A stretch of 64,000 bases of DNA from contig CM028338.1 in assembly GCA_016647705.1 (NCBI GenBank), positions 21,597,577 to 21,661,576 of the forward strand, given 5' to 3'. Below the pieces are notes generated by a model that worked only from the letters and a program-made list of their open reading frames with translations, was not told where the DNA came from and did not search any database. Made by a program: the position numbers and the translations under genes. Positions 1-13,500 of the stretch are shown here, in pieces; the stretch's first letter is position 1, and every line of letters starts with the position of its first letter. The DNA is from Eucommia ulmoides (lineage: Eukaryota; Streptophyta; Magnoliopsida; Garryales; Eucommiaceae).

Positions 1-299
1 CAAACAGATCGCAGACATTCTAACAAAAAGATTACCAAAGAAGAGATTCGACTATCTAGTATGCAAGCTAACAATGGAAGATATCTTCATACCAACTTGA
101 GGGGGAGTGTAGGAATATTCGATATTATTATTATTTGTATATAGGGAAAATCAAATATGTAGATTAAAAAAGTTATTATTAGTCATTAGTTAGTTTCCTT
201 ATTTATTCCTAATTACCCCTATATATAGTCTCATTGTACAATTAGAAAAATAATACAATTGATTATTTTATTCAATTCACAGGATTTTAGATTCAAGCA
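1..299 (+). mobile_element. Ty1/copia element, 3' end only (RNase H tail, polypurine tract, LTR)
   Basis: Positions 2-100 encode the end of a copia RNase H (QIADILTKRLPKKRF, ending DIFIPT). A polypurine tract GAGGGGGAG follows, then an LTR beginning TGTAGGAATATTC at 108. The LTR's right end is uncertain, about 281 or 299. The rest of the element lies left of the window. It sits antisense in intron 10 of the BSL gene. Confidence 0.8.
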
Positions 300-324
300 C
301 TAAGCACTCCGTGAATACTATCAG

Positions 325-740
325 AGGTTGGTGGGATGACTTATTGAGTACTATGCTTGTAAAACCACGCCTAATCATCTTTATTCTTTAATGGTATCCT
401 CCCCTTCCAAATCATGTAGTGTTGAATAGTAATGGTGCCTCTACAAGTTATCCTGGTGTCACTGGTGGGGGTGGAATTATTTGAGATCGTTGTAGTCATT
501 TATGCTTGCATACTTTCTTCATTTGCCTTTTGTTCTAACCTCGTAGCTGAGATTCAAGTGGTTGCATTGGCCATGGATTGCCGCATTCAAAAAGGTTACC
601 ATTGGATTCAAGACCAAATGGACTCTCAGGCTGTGTGGTAGTTGGTTTCTGAAGGATCCAAACACCCCTGGAAGGCTAGGGTTTATCTAAACAAAATTCG
701 AAGCATGATTCACGAAACTCAGCTTTCTTTTCAAAAATGA
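325..740 (+). pseudogene. LINE-type ribonuclease H relic
   Basis: Two frames recall the C-terminal RNase H of plant non-LTR retrotransposons: VVLNSNGASTSYPGVTGGGG, then LVAEIQVVALAMDCRIQKGY and further residues to about 735. The first catalytic Asp expected in N-x-D-G reads Asn, an in-frame TGA follows GGGGII, and the frame shifts before LVAEIQ, so it is dead. No endonuclease or reverse transcriptase part is seen. It is antisense within BSL intron 10. Confidence 0.6.
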
Positions 741-1336
741 AAGTACCAAATTTCCCTTCACAACTTTGGCCTCTCAAGAACTGATCATAACTCATGGGAA
801 AATTCTAACAATCTAGAAATAAACACGTCCAGGAAAAATCAACATCTTCATTCCCTCCCCTGCATTCCTCCACAACCGGAGCACCACCTTCTCCAATACC
901 CACTGTCACCCCTCTTCCTTCTTTGGAATTGTTGTCGGTCCAAGTGCAAAAAAAAACAAAGGAAAAAAAAAAAACTAAAAGAGGGGAGCGATGGATTTAA
1001 AGAGGAGATAGATGTTTACAATGTGAGAGAGATTGAGATGAAGGAACGACCATCCATAAGAACCCGAACAATATCCCCTCTCTGAACATTAAAACCCTCT
1101 ATCTAGAGAAAAACAATAGGAAGAAAAAGATGGTTTCAGTTCTTTTATGCACTTCTATTAGGCCAATGGAGGTGGTGATGCTTTTGGGGGGCTACGAACA
1201 CATATGAGCTGGGTAATAATGGGGTACGAGGGTTTTGCCCCCTCAGCAACATTTTAGCACACTTGTCATAAATATAAAAAAAATGTAACTAAGCAGCTTC
1301 AAAGAAAACAAATATTTGTGCTAATATCGATCTTAC
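741..1336. other. BSL intron 10 remainder, nothing recognised
   Basis: Low-complexity, partly purine-rich DNA (A/G runs around 945-1010 and 1080-1130). No exon, RNA gene or repeat ends could be supported. Confidence 0.5.
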
Positions 1337-1516
1337 CACCACGTAAACCACCATAGATAAAGATCAAATCACCAACAGCAGCAGCTGCATGCCTACACCG
1401 CCTTGTCAGTTCAACTGCGGCATCTCCACCAGCTGCATCAGCACTGTATCTACCTGTCCTGGGACTGGTGACAACAGACTTTGTATCACACCAGACTCCA
1501 GCTGCGGTATCCAAAA
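1337..1516 (-). CDS. BSL2/BSL3-like: BSL exon 10 (last exon in the window)
   Basis: 180 nt encoding [19 protein letters not shown] through [11 protein letters not shown], the last complete Kelch strand seen. Acceptor ccgtatag, donor GGTG|gtaaga. The next expected exon (VLLDDLLVAEDLA in relatives) is not found between 1 and 1336, so intron 10 continues beyond the window. Confidence 0.92.
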
Positions 1517-4500
1517 CTATACGGAGAAGGAACATGTGAAATTTGCCATAAATTAAAGCAATTGAACATTAGCTGACAGAACAAATTCAACAGATTTTAA
1601 GCTTCAAAAATAAGACCAGGAGAGAGAGAGAGAGAGAGAAATACCTGCAATACTAGATGAGTCCTCCACCATGCGTCCACCACCAAGTGCCCCTCCAGAT
1701 ACATGGAGTCGTGCATTAACAAAAACCTACATAGCATGTTACGAAATGATTGGTTTCTCATTATTACAGGGGCCAACCCCCCACGCCACCCCCAGAAAAC
1801 AAAAAAATGGGAGAGGGGAAGGAAGAAGGAAAGAGTGGTCATAGAAAGCAATATCAGAAAGAGAACCCACTGCTGCATGTTGATATCTAGGAGATGGTGA
1901 GACACCGGGGGCAATGGCCCATTCCCAACGTCCATCTCTATGTTTAGCAAGTCCATAGGCACTAGCAAGTGGCTGCAAAAAAAATAGATAGAGAGAGAGA
2001 GAGAAAAGAGGAATGTTAAACAAAAATGACAATATAAGCAGCCTCTTATGAACTGGCCAGAAACAATCACGAAATTATTTAGTGGTAAGAGCCACCGATT
2101 GCAGTATCCAAGACCAACACAGTAAAGTTCAAGCCAAAGTTGGGATGATGACATCTACAAAACAACTCTTTGCAGGTACACGACTAAATCTTGGTGTTTA
2201 AGGGGCCGTTTAGTTTACAACTCCAAAACAGTTTTCAGAAGAAAAAAAAGGGTACCTGAATGCACAAGAGCTCCCGCCATTGCGGGGTCTAGGAAGGGTC
2301 GAACGGACGCAACCTTTCAGATAGTTTTCAAAAGTAGCTAACGAAAATTGTAAAAACCTGTTTGGCTTGGTTGAAGAACATTTTCGAAAACAAAATATTT
2401 TCTTAAGCATGTGCTAAAAATAAAAATATTATTGATTGATTGAAAATTGCAAATTACATGTGAGAGATGAGTAATGTACTAGACTAAAAATGTGGAAGAG
2501 AGGTAAAAAATAAAAAATGAGGTGAGAAGTAACGGATTGGGAATTGAAAACTAATTTTACAATAAACTGGATTTGAGGTGTGTTTAAAAACAAAACCGAG
2601 TTTTTTGTTTAAAAAACAAAGAGTATGGATCCAAGCTGTTAATGAAACGTACCCTAACGGCTCGTTTGGTTGAATGAAATAGAATCAGTATGGAATGAAA
2701 TAGCAAAAGGAATGGAATGAGAGAATGATTGGAATGGACTTACCAATGGAATCACTATTTAATTCTCTTGTTTGGTTGTAAATGTATGCTCAAAGGAATG
2801 GAATGGAATAATGCACTTTTACATATCAATTTTGAGATCAAATTCATTCATATGTAACTAAGAATAATTTATTTTAAAAAATGACTACAAAATTTGAGTA
2901 ATATCCCAACTAAAATTGTTTTGCTATTAAATTTTTTGTTTTCGCTTTGGGAGCATAAATGGAATATTTTCTCAAATATTTTTTTTTTAGGAATAGAAAC
3001 ATATTTTTGTTCTCAAATTTCCACTTCCATTTTCTATATAGATTTTTTCTGGTTTTCAAATTTCTATTTCCGATTCAGGAAAACAAACAAATTTTTTGTT
3101 CCCCAAATTTTGTTTTTATTCTCAAAAAAACATGTTTCTTATCCAAAACATCGAGAACAAAAAAAAATCTATTCCTATTCCCGAAACAAAAACAAAATAT
3201 TAGAAAACAAAAATCTATTTTCTCTTCCAAACTAAAAGTATAAAATTGAGAATAAAATATTTTGTTTCCGTCATTTAATGAATAATATTTCTTTTTCATT
3301 CAAATTAATATAGGACTAAATTGATAAAAAAAAAATTATAGGAAATATCGAAGTCATTGTCAAATTGAGAATCATAGGCCAAAACAAGATGAAGTATTTT
3401 ATGTATAACCCAAAAAAAAGCCCTACCAATGAATTATGGAATCCAATTGCGGCCGATGAAATATGGAATCCAATTTCATCCATTTTAATTCCAATAGAAT
3501 CAAACTTTTCATTCCATTGGATAACCAAACAAGGTGGAATTGCGATTCAATTCCATCCCCATTCCGTCCATCCAAATGCACCGTAAATGTTTATAACATC
3601 TCAATGACTCAAAAACATGAATTATAGATATATCATATATATTTATATAGAGAGACGGAGATAAAGATAATAAATGTCATCGATATGGAGACCAATTATC
3701 CGAATTTCATCAATTAACCTCTCTTAATTCTATACTACAGAAATGGAAAGTAAAGAGCAGATCTAAGTTACAGGAATAGACATGTATCAATCCATTTTCA
3801 GTGATATTATGGCAATTTAATCTAATTGAGTGGCGTGACTAGAAAAGAAAAACAAAAAGTGCGAATAATTTTTTCAACTGCAGATAACAAGCGCTGTCCC
3901 ATAGAAACACAAAGTTACATAAAAAAAAAAAAAAGATCACACCAAGAAGGAAGATCCAAATGAGTGGTAACTAATGAGTGACAGACCATCAACTCATATG
4001 CAGCAACCATACAGAAAATTTCATTTCCAAGTCCAACAGGAATTGAGATAAGAATTTAAAACCCTGCCTCCCCTCCTTCGGAAGGAATAAATATTAGGAC
4101 AAAACATCTTCCCAGGAAGAGAACTAGGTATGACCAATACAGAATTTTTATCGAAACTTCACAAGAACAAAAAACATATGCATGAGGTAGCAAATGTATT
4201 ACTTTCCAAAAGGAAACATGTTTACATTGAAAATTGTGGACAATATAATATATCAACTCACCACACTGTTTGCATCCCTCCCTCCACAAAGCAGAAGAAG
4301 ACCATCAGTGCGTGCACTTGCAGTTGCATACCTACCAAAATTAAGGGGAACAGGTGAGATCAACAAAGGATTTTTAATTTTTAATTTTTTTTGTATAAAA
4401 GGAAGAGAACTAAAACATGCAACCCCCAAAAGAAAATATCAAAGAATGACCATCAAAGATTCCTGTATGGAGATGATTACAGATTCTCACTTCGTGAAGG

Positions 4501-7500
4501 AAGATCTTCATTGTTTTGAAGATAAAAAATAAAAATAAAAAAAATACACTCACCCTTCATATGGGGAATCAATCACTCATTATCAAGTAAAATCAACTAT
4601 ACTGCCAGCAAACACAATCATAAACATGCAAAAACATAAATATAGCACATTATTAAGTAGCCCTATAGACTAGGGGAAACTGACACGATTGAAGCTATAC
4701 AAGATTTGGAGGTGCACAGTAAGCAAACCATAAATTTTTAAGACTCAAGGACATAAGTGCAAGGGGATTCCTATGTAATTAAAGACGTATTTTCATATAT
4801 GGGCATCTTCAAAAATAATTGTTGTTACCAAAAGCATTATTGTTCCCAGAATTATAGAGAGCGGAAACGTAATTCTCATCTCATTTTTTGGGAAGTAACC
4901 AAACGCCACTTCACAACCTCTTAGTAAATATTCCCTGATTTTGTTAACCGTTGCTTGTTAGCATTGGTTCTAATTTATCCCAATATATCCCTTTATGAAT
5001 CAACATGCTTTATCCCCAGTTATTCAATTAATATCTCAGATCATTATCAAATACTATTCTATTCTAGAATAGAATATTCCTACGTCTAACTGTATCGGAT
5101 GATGTTGTAAGATCATTTATACTATTTTGATTTCCCCTATTGTACCATACTTATAATGTTTATATTATTTGTCTCTGATTACATTAAATAAATATTCATC
5201 AATTCTAGTTTAAATCATTAGCGATTCTATTATTCTTCGTGATAATTCTTGAATTTTTATACCCAATCGCACAAATTGGATATCGCGAATTATTTATCGT
5301 TTCACTTCTTGGGCAATGGATATTGCCCGTCTATTTTGTATTCGAGGCAGGATCCGTAGAAGTAAATGGTTAGACATAACTCAAGGCAACAGGGAGCGAA
5401 TTTATTGTTCGTTGCAATGCTTTGTGATTTCGGTGTGAACTTGAGAAATAACGACATTTCTCAGGAATATACAATCCGTCTGGATCTAAAACGACGGGGT
5501 TTGTGGCTAGACTGCACATGTCCAGGCAAGGACATGTAGGTTTGAGGGGTTTGAGGGTTCATGTTCAGCCATGTGGACCTGCAAACCATTGTCCTTGTGA
5601 AGATGATTGATTCTAAATCTGGATCTCGGTGAACTCTAATGAGTATGTATATCATATCATATCCTTTATTGCCCTGCAGTGCCCTTATTTGTTTATATTC
5701 TGTGAAGTTACTTGCGGGATTTATACCTCAATGCTATTGTTCCTTCCTTCTCCAAAGTAATGGCTTAGGTGTCGAACGGGGACACGCCGTAAAGGAAAAG
5801 TTAGGGTCCCTTGGCAAGAAGTTTTTGTAGTTTCCTTGCCTGGTGTATACCACATTTTGAAATAAAATTTTAAGGCGGGGTATAAGGTTATTAGTGGATT
5901 GTAGATATGAACTAATTTTATTTGACTTTTGTTGTAATGTAATCATTACAGATGGTTTAGAATGCTCTGAGTATCCTCTAATATTAACCACCACTTGTAA
6001 AAAATAAATGTTCACGGCATTTCTCAAAATTGTGTACTCACAAGCCGAATTCGGGCGTACCACATTCGGAGGGCGTACCAAATTCGGAGTGTGACAGGTT
6101 AACATATAAACCATATAAATTTTATTGTGTTGATACATAATATTTATCACTAATTTTAACTATCTGTATCTAATAAATAAAAATTTAACTTTGTAAATCT
6201 ATGATGCAGATAATATACATAATATACCTTTACTCTAAATTACAAATCAGGTTAAATTTTACAGATTACAAATATGTAGGGTTTAGATTACCTTTTAGAA
6301 AAATAAATTCTCGCTGAAATACAAAATCTGCAGTGCCCCAATGTTTTCACAACAGGCCATAACTCCATTGGTTGGGAGCAATAGTTCTTTAAAAAAGGTT
6401 TCGTCACTAGTTCGAAACTGGTTAAGTTTCAGCATGTTAGATCTCATTTTTTGTTTTTTCAATTTCTTGTTTAATTTCTTCCTTTTTTAAATCTTCCCTT
6501 TCTTCAGTAATATGAAATAACAGAAAAAATATATATATATTATTCCAAGTGAGCCGAAATGCAAAGCACTTTTAAGTAATATGATAGAACAAATGTATTC
6601 AAATAGAAAATATAGCAGAATTGATTTAAGGAAATGGACTGTAATTGCATTCACCGATATAATGAAATACAAAACAGCTTTGATTGAAAGGAAAAACAGT
6701 AAAGGAAATGAACTAATATCCAGGAATTCGAGAACCTGGTTTCTCCCAATTTCTACTTAAATTTTTCGGTTCTCCTTTCTTCTTCCTCTCTACTATTTAT
6801 AACCCCAATAGTAGCAACTTGCAGCTGAATAACAGAATAAATTATGTTATCCTAACAACTTAACAGCCTAACAACTCAACTTCCTAACCGAAAATGGAAG
6901 CTTCTATGCCTTCTTCCTTTGTCTCACATAAGTGTGCTTGATTAATGGTCTATCAATACCTCCCCCTCGAGATCTCACCTTGTCCTCAAGGTGAAAAGCA
7001 GGAAATTGGGTGCTCAAGAACTCGAACTCTTCCCACGACACTTCAAAATCCGGGAGATCTTGCCACTGAATCAATACCTCCAACTTCCCGTGCACATTGT
7101 AGCGCAATCCTGCCACTGATGCTGGTTGCACATGCCACTCCAATTCCTCCGTAAGGATCTCCGGAATGGGTTGCACACTGATATTAGAGCCCACGGCTTT
7201 TTTTAACACCGAGACATGGAATACTGGATGAATGGAAGTAGCAGACGGCAGGGCCAATCGATATGCCACTGTGCCCACTTTAGACAGCACCTGATAAGAC
7301 CCAAAAAACTTAGGAGACAACTTCTCATTGGCTTTCCTTGCCAAGGATTTGTGACAATACGGCCGGAGCTTCACATAAACCCAGTCTCCTATTTCAAACT
7401 CGACTTCGCGGCGCTTCTCATCCGCATAATCCTTCATGCGTTTCTGAGAACGATGCAGGTGGTATTTGAGTTCCCTCAAGATTTGATCTCGTGTTTGTAA

Positions 7501-10500
7501 TTGAAAATCCACCTCAGATATCGGAGTGGATCCGATTTCAAAACGCAGCAATGGTGGTGGATCACAACCATAGAGGACTCGAAATGGAGTGGTCTAAGTG
7601 GATGTGTGGAATGAGGTATTGTACCAATACTCTGTCCATGGTAACCACTTAACCCATTGTTTGGGTTTGTCGCTCGCAAAGCATCGTAAATAGTTCTCAA
7701 TGCCTCGATTGACCACCTCGATTTGCCCGTCTGTTTGCGGATGATAAGCGGTACTGTGTTTCACCGTTGTGCCTTGCAGACGGAACAACTCCGTCCAGAA
7801 CTTATTGAGGAAGACTTTACCACGATCAGAGACGATGGAACGGGGAACTCCATGCAAGTGGATTACCTCCTTTACGAATATGGCCGCAACATTGGGGGCA
7901 GTGAAAGGATGTTTGAGTGGAATAAAATGAGCGTATTTCAAAAGACAGTCTACCACCACAAACAAACAATTGAACCCATCGGCCTTCGGCAATCCTTCTA
8001 CAAAATCCATGGACAAATCTTCAAAAACCTGATCTGGAATAGGTAGCGGCTGTAGTAGTCCGACAGGACTGAGAGACACATTTTTATCCTTGGACTTACT
8101 ATACACTAGAATATCGTCAAAAAAAACGAGCACAAATTTCCGAAGGTACTGTTTAAATACCTCATTCATCAATGCTTGGAAAGTGGCTGGGGCATTCATT
8201 AAACCAAACGGCATCACGAGGAACTCATAGTGACCCTCATGTGTCCTAAAGGCCGTTTTAGGCACATCCCGTGGCCTCACTCGAATTTGATGGTATCCCG
8301 ACTTGAGATCTAGTTTTGAGAAAAAATGTGCCCCATATAATTCATCCAAGAGCTCATCTATTACCGGAATAGGAAATTTGTCGGGTACAGTTACCCAATT
8401 TAAAGCCCTATAATCCACGCAAAATCTCCAACTGTCATCTTTCTTTTTTACCAAAATAACAGGGCTGAAAAATGGACTATGACTTGGTTGAATGATACCT
8501 GCTGCCAGCATATCATCGACCAATCGTTCGATCTCGTCTTTTTGCACCTGTGGATACCGATATGGTCTCACACTCACTGGTTCCACTCCTTCCTTCAAAA
8601 TGATGCAGTGATCCAACGCCCGTTGAGGGGGTAATCCCTTCGGCTCGTTCACCACTCCCGGATATCCTTGTAACAGCTCATCGAAAATGTGAGGAACTTC
8701 CATAGCCGCTTCGTTTCTGTCGTTCCGTGCCACTAGAGACTTCAGCTCTAACAAATAGCCATGTCCCTCATGTCGTATAGTACGCATCATCGCTTTGAGC
8801 GATATCTGTGTTTTGCATAATCCCGGCTCTCCCTTCAATGTCACCGGAGTCTGTCCCAAAGTAAATTTCATAGTTAAAGCTTTCCAGTTAACTTGCATTG
8901 CTCCCAATTTCGTCAACCACTACATTTCTAAAATAACATCTTCTTTGCCTAATTCCAGTGGTAAAAAATCTTCCACCACCTCTACTTCGAGAAGGGACAG
9001 TACCACCCCTTTGCAAATTCCGTCTGCACCCGCTGTTTCTCCCGTTCCAATAATCACTTTATACGCCGTGGTTGCTGTTACGGGTAGATCCAACCGCTGT
9101 ACAACATCTTTAGAGATGAAGTTATGCGATGCGCCGCAATCTATCAACACTGTCACTGTTCGTGGTCCAATTTTCCCTCGCAATTTCATGGTATGTGGGT
9201 CAGTAAATCCCATTACAGAATTTATTGATAATTCTATTGCGCCTTCCACCAGCTCGAGACTCTCTTCTCCTTCATAATCACCTCCTGCTTCTTCTATTCC
9301 TCCAGCATCAGCAACAATCAAGACCTGCAGCTTGCGATTCTTGCAAACATGACCTGGAGAATATTTGTCTTCACATTTGAAACATAATCCTTTCGTACGC
9401 CGGTTCAGCAACTCAGCGCCGGTGTACTGCCTGTAATTCGACGAAAATCGTGTCGCCAACGTTTCTTCAGGCGGCGTTTTCCTCTGATCTGCTCCGCCAT
9501 GACCAGTATTTGTCGTCGACGGTGATCGGAACGACGTTGAGGGTCGAATCGTCGTCGCTGCTAAGTTCGACGAATACTTCGGGTTAGAATAAACTGAACC
9601 CGACCCAACTCCCGACGATTTGCTCCATGACCCAGTGGATCCAGACCCGACCCGAGTGGATTGAAGTATCTTGTTCTTATCTTCGATCAAACGAGCTGCA
9701 TCCATCATTTCCAATAGATTTCTAGGTTTGAGAAGCCTTACCTCTGCTCGGATCAATGGATTCAATCCATTGAGGTATGTGCTTTGCAAAACCTCCTCTG
9801 ATAGCCCCTTCAATGGAGATGCCAAAATTTTGAATCGCTCCTGATAATCTTCAACAGAAGACTCCTGGCGTATTGCCAGAAATTTCTCGCAAAGCAATCC
9901 CTCTATACTCGATCGAAAACGATGCAAAAAAACCATCTTAAAATCGTTCCAAGTATAAAATTTGAGTCTATCTTCTACATATAGATACCATGCAAGAGCC
10001 TTCCCTTCCATACTCAAAGCCACTGTTTCCAATTTCTCTCCATTGCCCATCTTATTTATCGCATAATACCTCTCAACTCTAAAAATCCATCCATCCGGAT
10101 CAGTTCCTGTGAAGATTGGTAGTTCCAATCTCCGGAACCATTTATTCCCCATAAATTCAGTCGTACTTCCTCCTCCCAAGGTCTGCGATTCCATCATCAC
10201 AGACGGTTTTTGCTTTTCTTCCATCAGTGATGAAGAACATGTTTCATCTCTTCTCACGGACTGCTCGAATTTCCCATCATCAGCGTGATTGCCTTTTCCA
10301 AGCTTCCAATCTTCTGTACTTCAGTCCGCACAGACTCAAATTCCCTCTGCCATTCTAAATGAATAAGGTCCATCTTCTCCTCCAATGCTTCCACCTTCTT
10401 TTGAGCCATGTTTTCCAGGATTGAAACTGCTCTGATACCAACTTGATAGAACAAATGTATTCAAATAGGAAATATAGCAGAATTGATTTAAGGAAATGAA

Positions 10501-13500
10501 CTGTAATTGCATTCACCGATATAATGAAATACAAAACAGCTTTGATTGAAAGGGAAAACAATAAAGGAAATGAACTAATATCCAGGAATTCGAGAACCTG
10601 GTTTCTCCCAATTTCTACTTCAATTTTTCGGTCCTCCTTTCTTCTTCCTCTCTACTATTTATAACCCCAATAGTAGCAACTTGCAGCTGAATAACAGAAT
10701 ACATTCTCTTATCCTAACAACTTAACAGCCTAACAACTCAACTTCCTAACCGAAAATGGAAGCTTCTATGCCTTCTTCCTTTGTCTCACATAAGTGTGCT
10801 TAATTAATGGTCTAGCATAATATTTGAAAAAAAAATAAGAATTTCTATTTTAATATTTTAGGTATGAATCGATCCATATGCTAGGGGTGGTGTGCATCAA
10901 GTCTACAGTTATGTGCCATATTTTCCTATTGTAATTCCATTAAGTGATCATATTGAATTTAAATTGGTGCGTTTAGGGGCATAGGGTATACACTGGTCAT
11001 ATAAAATAGTATACTAAATCAAATTATTATTGGATACAATCGTCCTAAATCCATATCCAATCAACTAAGTAATCAAATTATTGGATTTAAGTCAAACAGA
11101 TTATTGGATCATAATTTGATAGAAATCTGGCTTATCTACATAAATGCATCGGCTCTAATTAAAATCCAATCCATTAATAGACCAACTACCCATGATAGAC
11201 TGATGGTATGAAAGCTAAGAATTATAGCCACGCAAATTAATTAAAATGGCACCATCACAGACACCAAATGTCCCACAGGAAAAATCATAAATTATGCCAA
11301 TATAACTAATAAACATCTTGTGCTTTGAGGCATTAACTTCAACTATTATTAAAATTAAAATAAAAAATAAAAGAGTGGTTGGATGTTTAGGGGAAATAGA
11401 AAAATAAATAACGGGAAAGAAATAATCAATGGGTGGGGCCCTAGCAAGTTAAGGAGAGAGATATAGATGGCAAAAAATCCGTCGAAAATTTGCTTCCCTA
11501 AAAGATCAACTTTTAATCTGAACCCTCCATTTATACCCAAAAATATCTCAACAATCAAAAATGCCTATATATTTTAGAAACCATCATGTTTTATTATATT
11601 GATGCATAATGAACTGGTTTTTTCTCATCTCTTAAGATATCTTGATTTTGATATGGCATCACTTATATTCTATGTAGAGTCAGTATTTACTATTTACCAT
11701 TTTGGTATAATGGTGAAGTGCATATTTATAAAGAGCTAATTATATAATTTGCTTTATGCCAAGAAAGTTTCAAATATATTGGAATTTGGGAGATAGAAAA
11801 TTTAGAAAGAGCTAACTATATAGTCTGTTTTATGCCTAGAAAGTTTAAATACAAGATAATACAAAGAAGGAAGCAAAAATAAGTGGTATGAGTTGCACCT
11901 CAGACATTAAATCCAGTCAATGTCGTACTTAGAAATCTTTTATTTCTTTTTAAAGACATGAATCTAGTAACCTTGAACAGCAAAAGCATTTAATTGGTTG
12001 TATGACTACAAAAAGTCAACCCAATTGTACTAACTACTGCACAAATATGAGACAGCTATAATGATAGACGTTATCATGAACTCTTAAACTTGAAAATGGA
12101 TGTTATTGGTTGGAAGCCAGAAGTGTTAAAGGGTATTTATGCCTTTTCTGTATAACTTAGGGTTTCCTGTACGGTTTAAGATTTGTTGTATGGTTTCCTA
12201 ATTGCTATTATAAATAGAATAGAGAGGCTAACATAATCATTAAGTCTTCTCATTCATTTTTCTCTTCAACATGGTATTAAGAGCAGGTTATGGGACACTA
12301 ATCCTGTAGTTCTGTCCATCCATCACTATTTTTTTTTTTCCTCTCTTCCCTCCACTGGAAAAAAAAAAAAAAGGAAAAGAAATCGTTTACAGCCCCTGTT
12401 CCAACCCTAATATTCCACCGCCGCCACCGAAACCCTAACTCGTCGCCGCCGCACCTACCACTCAGATCCGACCTTCGCGGGCCCAATCCAACCCTCGCCA
12501 TCGTTAATCAACCTATGCCATCGCTAATCGACTTCGCCATTGCTAATCGAACCAATTGGCAACCTTTGCCATTGTTGTTCAACCCTAATCGCTATTGTTC
12601 AGGCCAAATCCACCTTCGCCGGTGTTCTCCTGACCACATCAACGCTCGTCGCCGCCGTCTACCAGTGCTTCATCTCACTTCTCAACTTCGATTCGCCACT
12701 AATTCGAAGTTTGTTGCCATATGTGCAATTCCAAGCTTTGTTGATGCTGCCTCTGTTTTGAAACAATTGCTAGGGTTTCGAAACCCTAGATTTCTCTAGC
12801 CGCTGCTGCCTCTATTCAGATCTGACGGTGCTCCTTTGGCCAAACAGTAGTAAGTTTATGGTTGAGTTGCTTCTAATGATTTAAGCTCTGCACTTGTTTG
12901 TGTTATACTGTTATTGGTTTGTTTCCCTTGTCAAGTTTTTTGTTTGGTTGTTGTATTAGCGAGCTAATGTCGACGGCTACACCCCAACCGTTCACAACCC
13001 ACAAGTTAAAGGGGACCAATTATTTACATTGGTCTAAGGCGGTGAAAATAGCCCTTACCAAACAAGGGAAACACAGTCATCTCACAGAATCTGTCCCAGC
13101 AGAAGATGATAAGAAGTATGATGAATGAATTCAAGCTGATGCGCAGATTATAGCGGCGTTGTGGAATTCGATGGAACCTCAAGTTGTTGATCTCTATACT
13201 CATTTAGATACATGTAAAGCAATATGGGAATATCTCCGTATGTTATATTCCAATAATGTATGATTTATTGGTCGAATATTTCCAACTTCAGCAAGGCACG
13301 CAATCCGTTACAGATTATTTTGCCACATTCAATAGTCTTTATGAGTAGTTACATATTGTTCTACCGATGACTATCAATCTGAAAGAAATACAAAAACAAC
13401 GTGAACAGATGGCTGTCATGAAATTCTTAGCTGGATTACGCCCAGAATTTAAACCGATCCAATCTCAGATCCTTTCCAGCGCTACTCTCTCCATTACCAG

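Larger units (their letters stand above)
6582..10817 (-). mobile_element. Ty3/gypsy chromovirus (possibly Reina-like) in BSL intron 6; broken
   Basis: 4,236 bp with 374-bp LTRs at both ends and a 5-bp duplication TAATA (6577-6581, 10818-10822). Read on the minus strand: a Met-tRNA primer site (TGGTATCAGAGC, ~10,442), gag with coiled coil and CCHC knuckle ([14 protein letters not shown]), aspartic protease ([12 protein letters not shown]), reverse transcriptase (FFDDILVYS, ~8,080-8,600), integrase core (~7,500-8,050), chromodomain-like end (~6,960-7,200) and polypurine tract at ~6,957-6,970. It is shorter than a full element and carries roughly two or three breaks. The LTRs differ at about 11 sites by eye (~3%), suggesting an age of one to two million years. 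It lies in the same orientation as the host gene. Confidence 0.93.

Noticed and set aside
1597-2154. 185-codon open frame on the minus strand
   Set aside because: It runs through BSL exons 8 and 9 and their introns in the wrong frame; the conserved Kelch exons explain the region.
2894-3243. Phe/Lys-rich open frames
   Set aside because: Oligo-T/oligo-A skewed DNA inside a MITE; low complexity only.
5040-5200. AATATTCCTACG resembling the reversed start of the left-edge copia LTR
   Set aside because: Similarity limited to a dozen bases; no second terminus or target duplication found.
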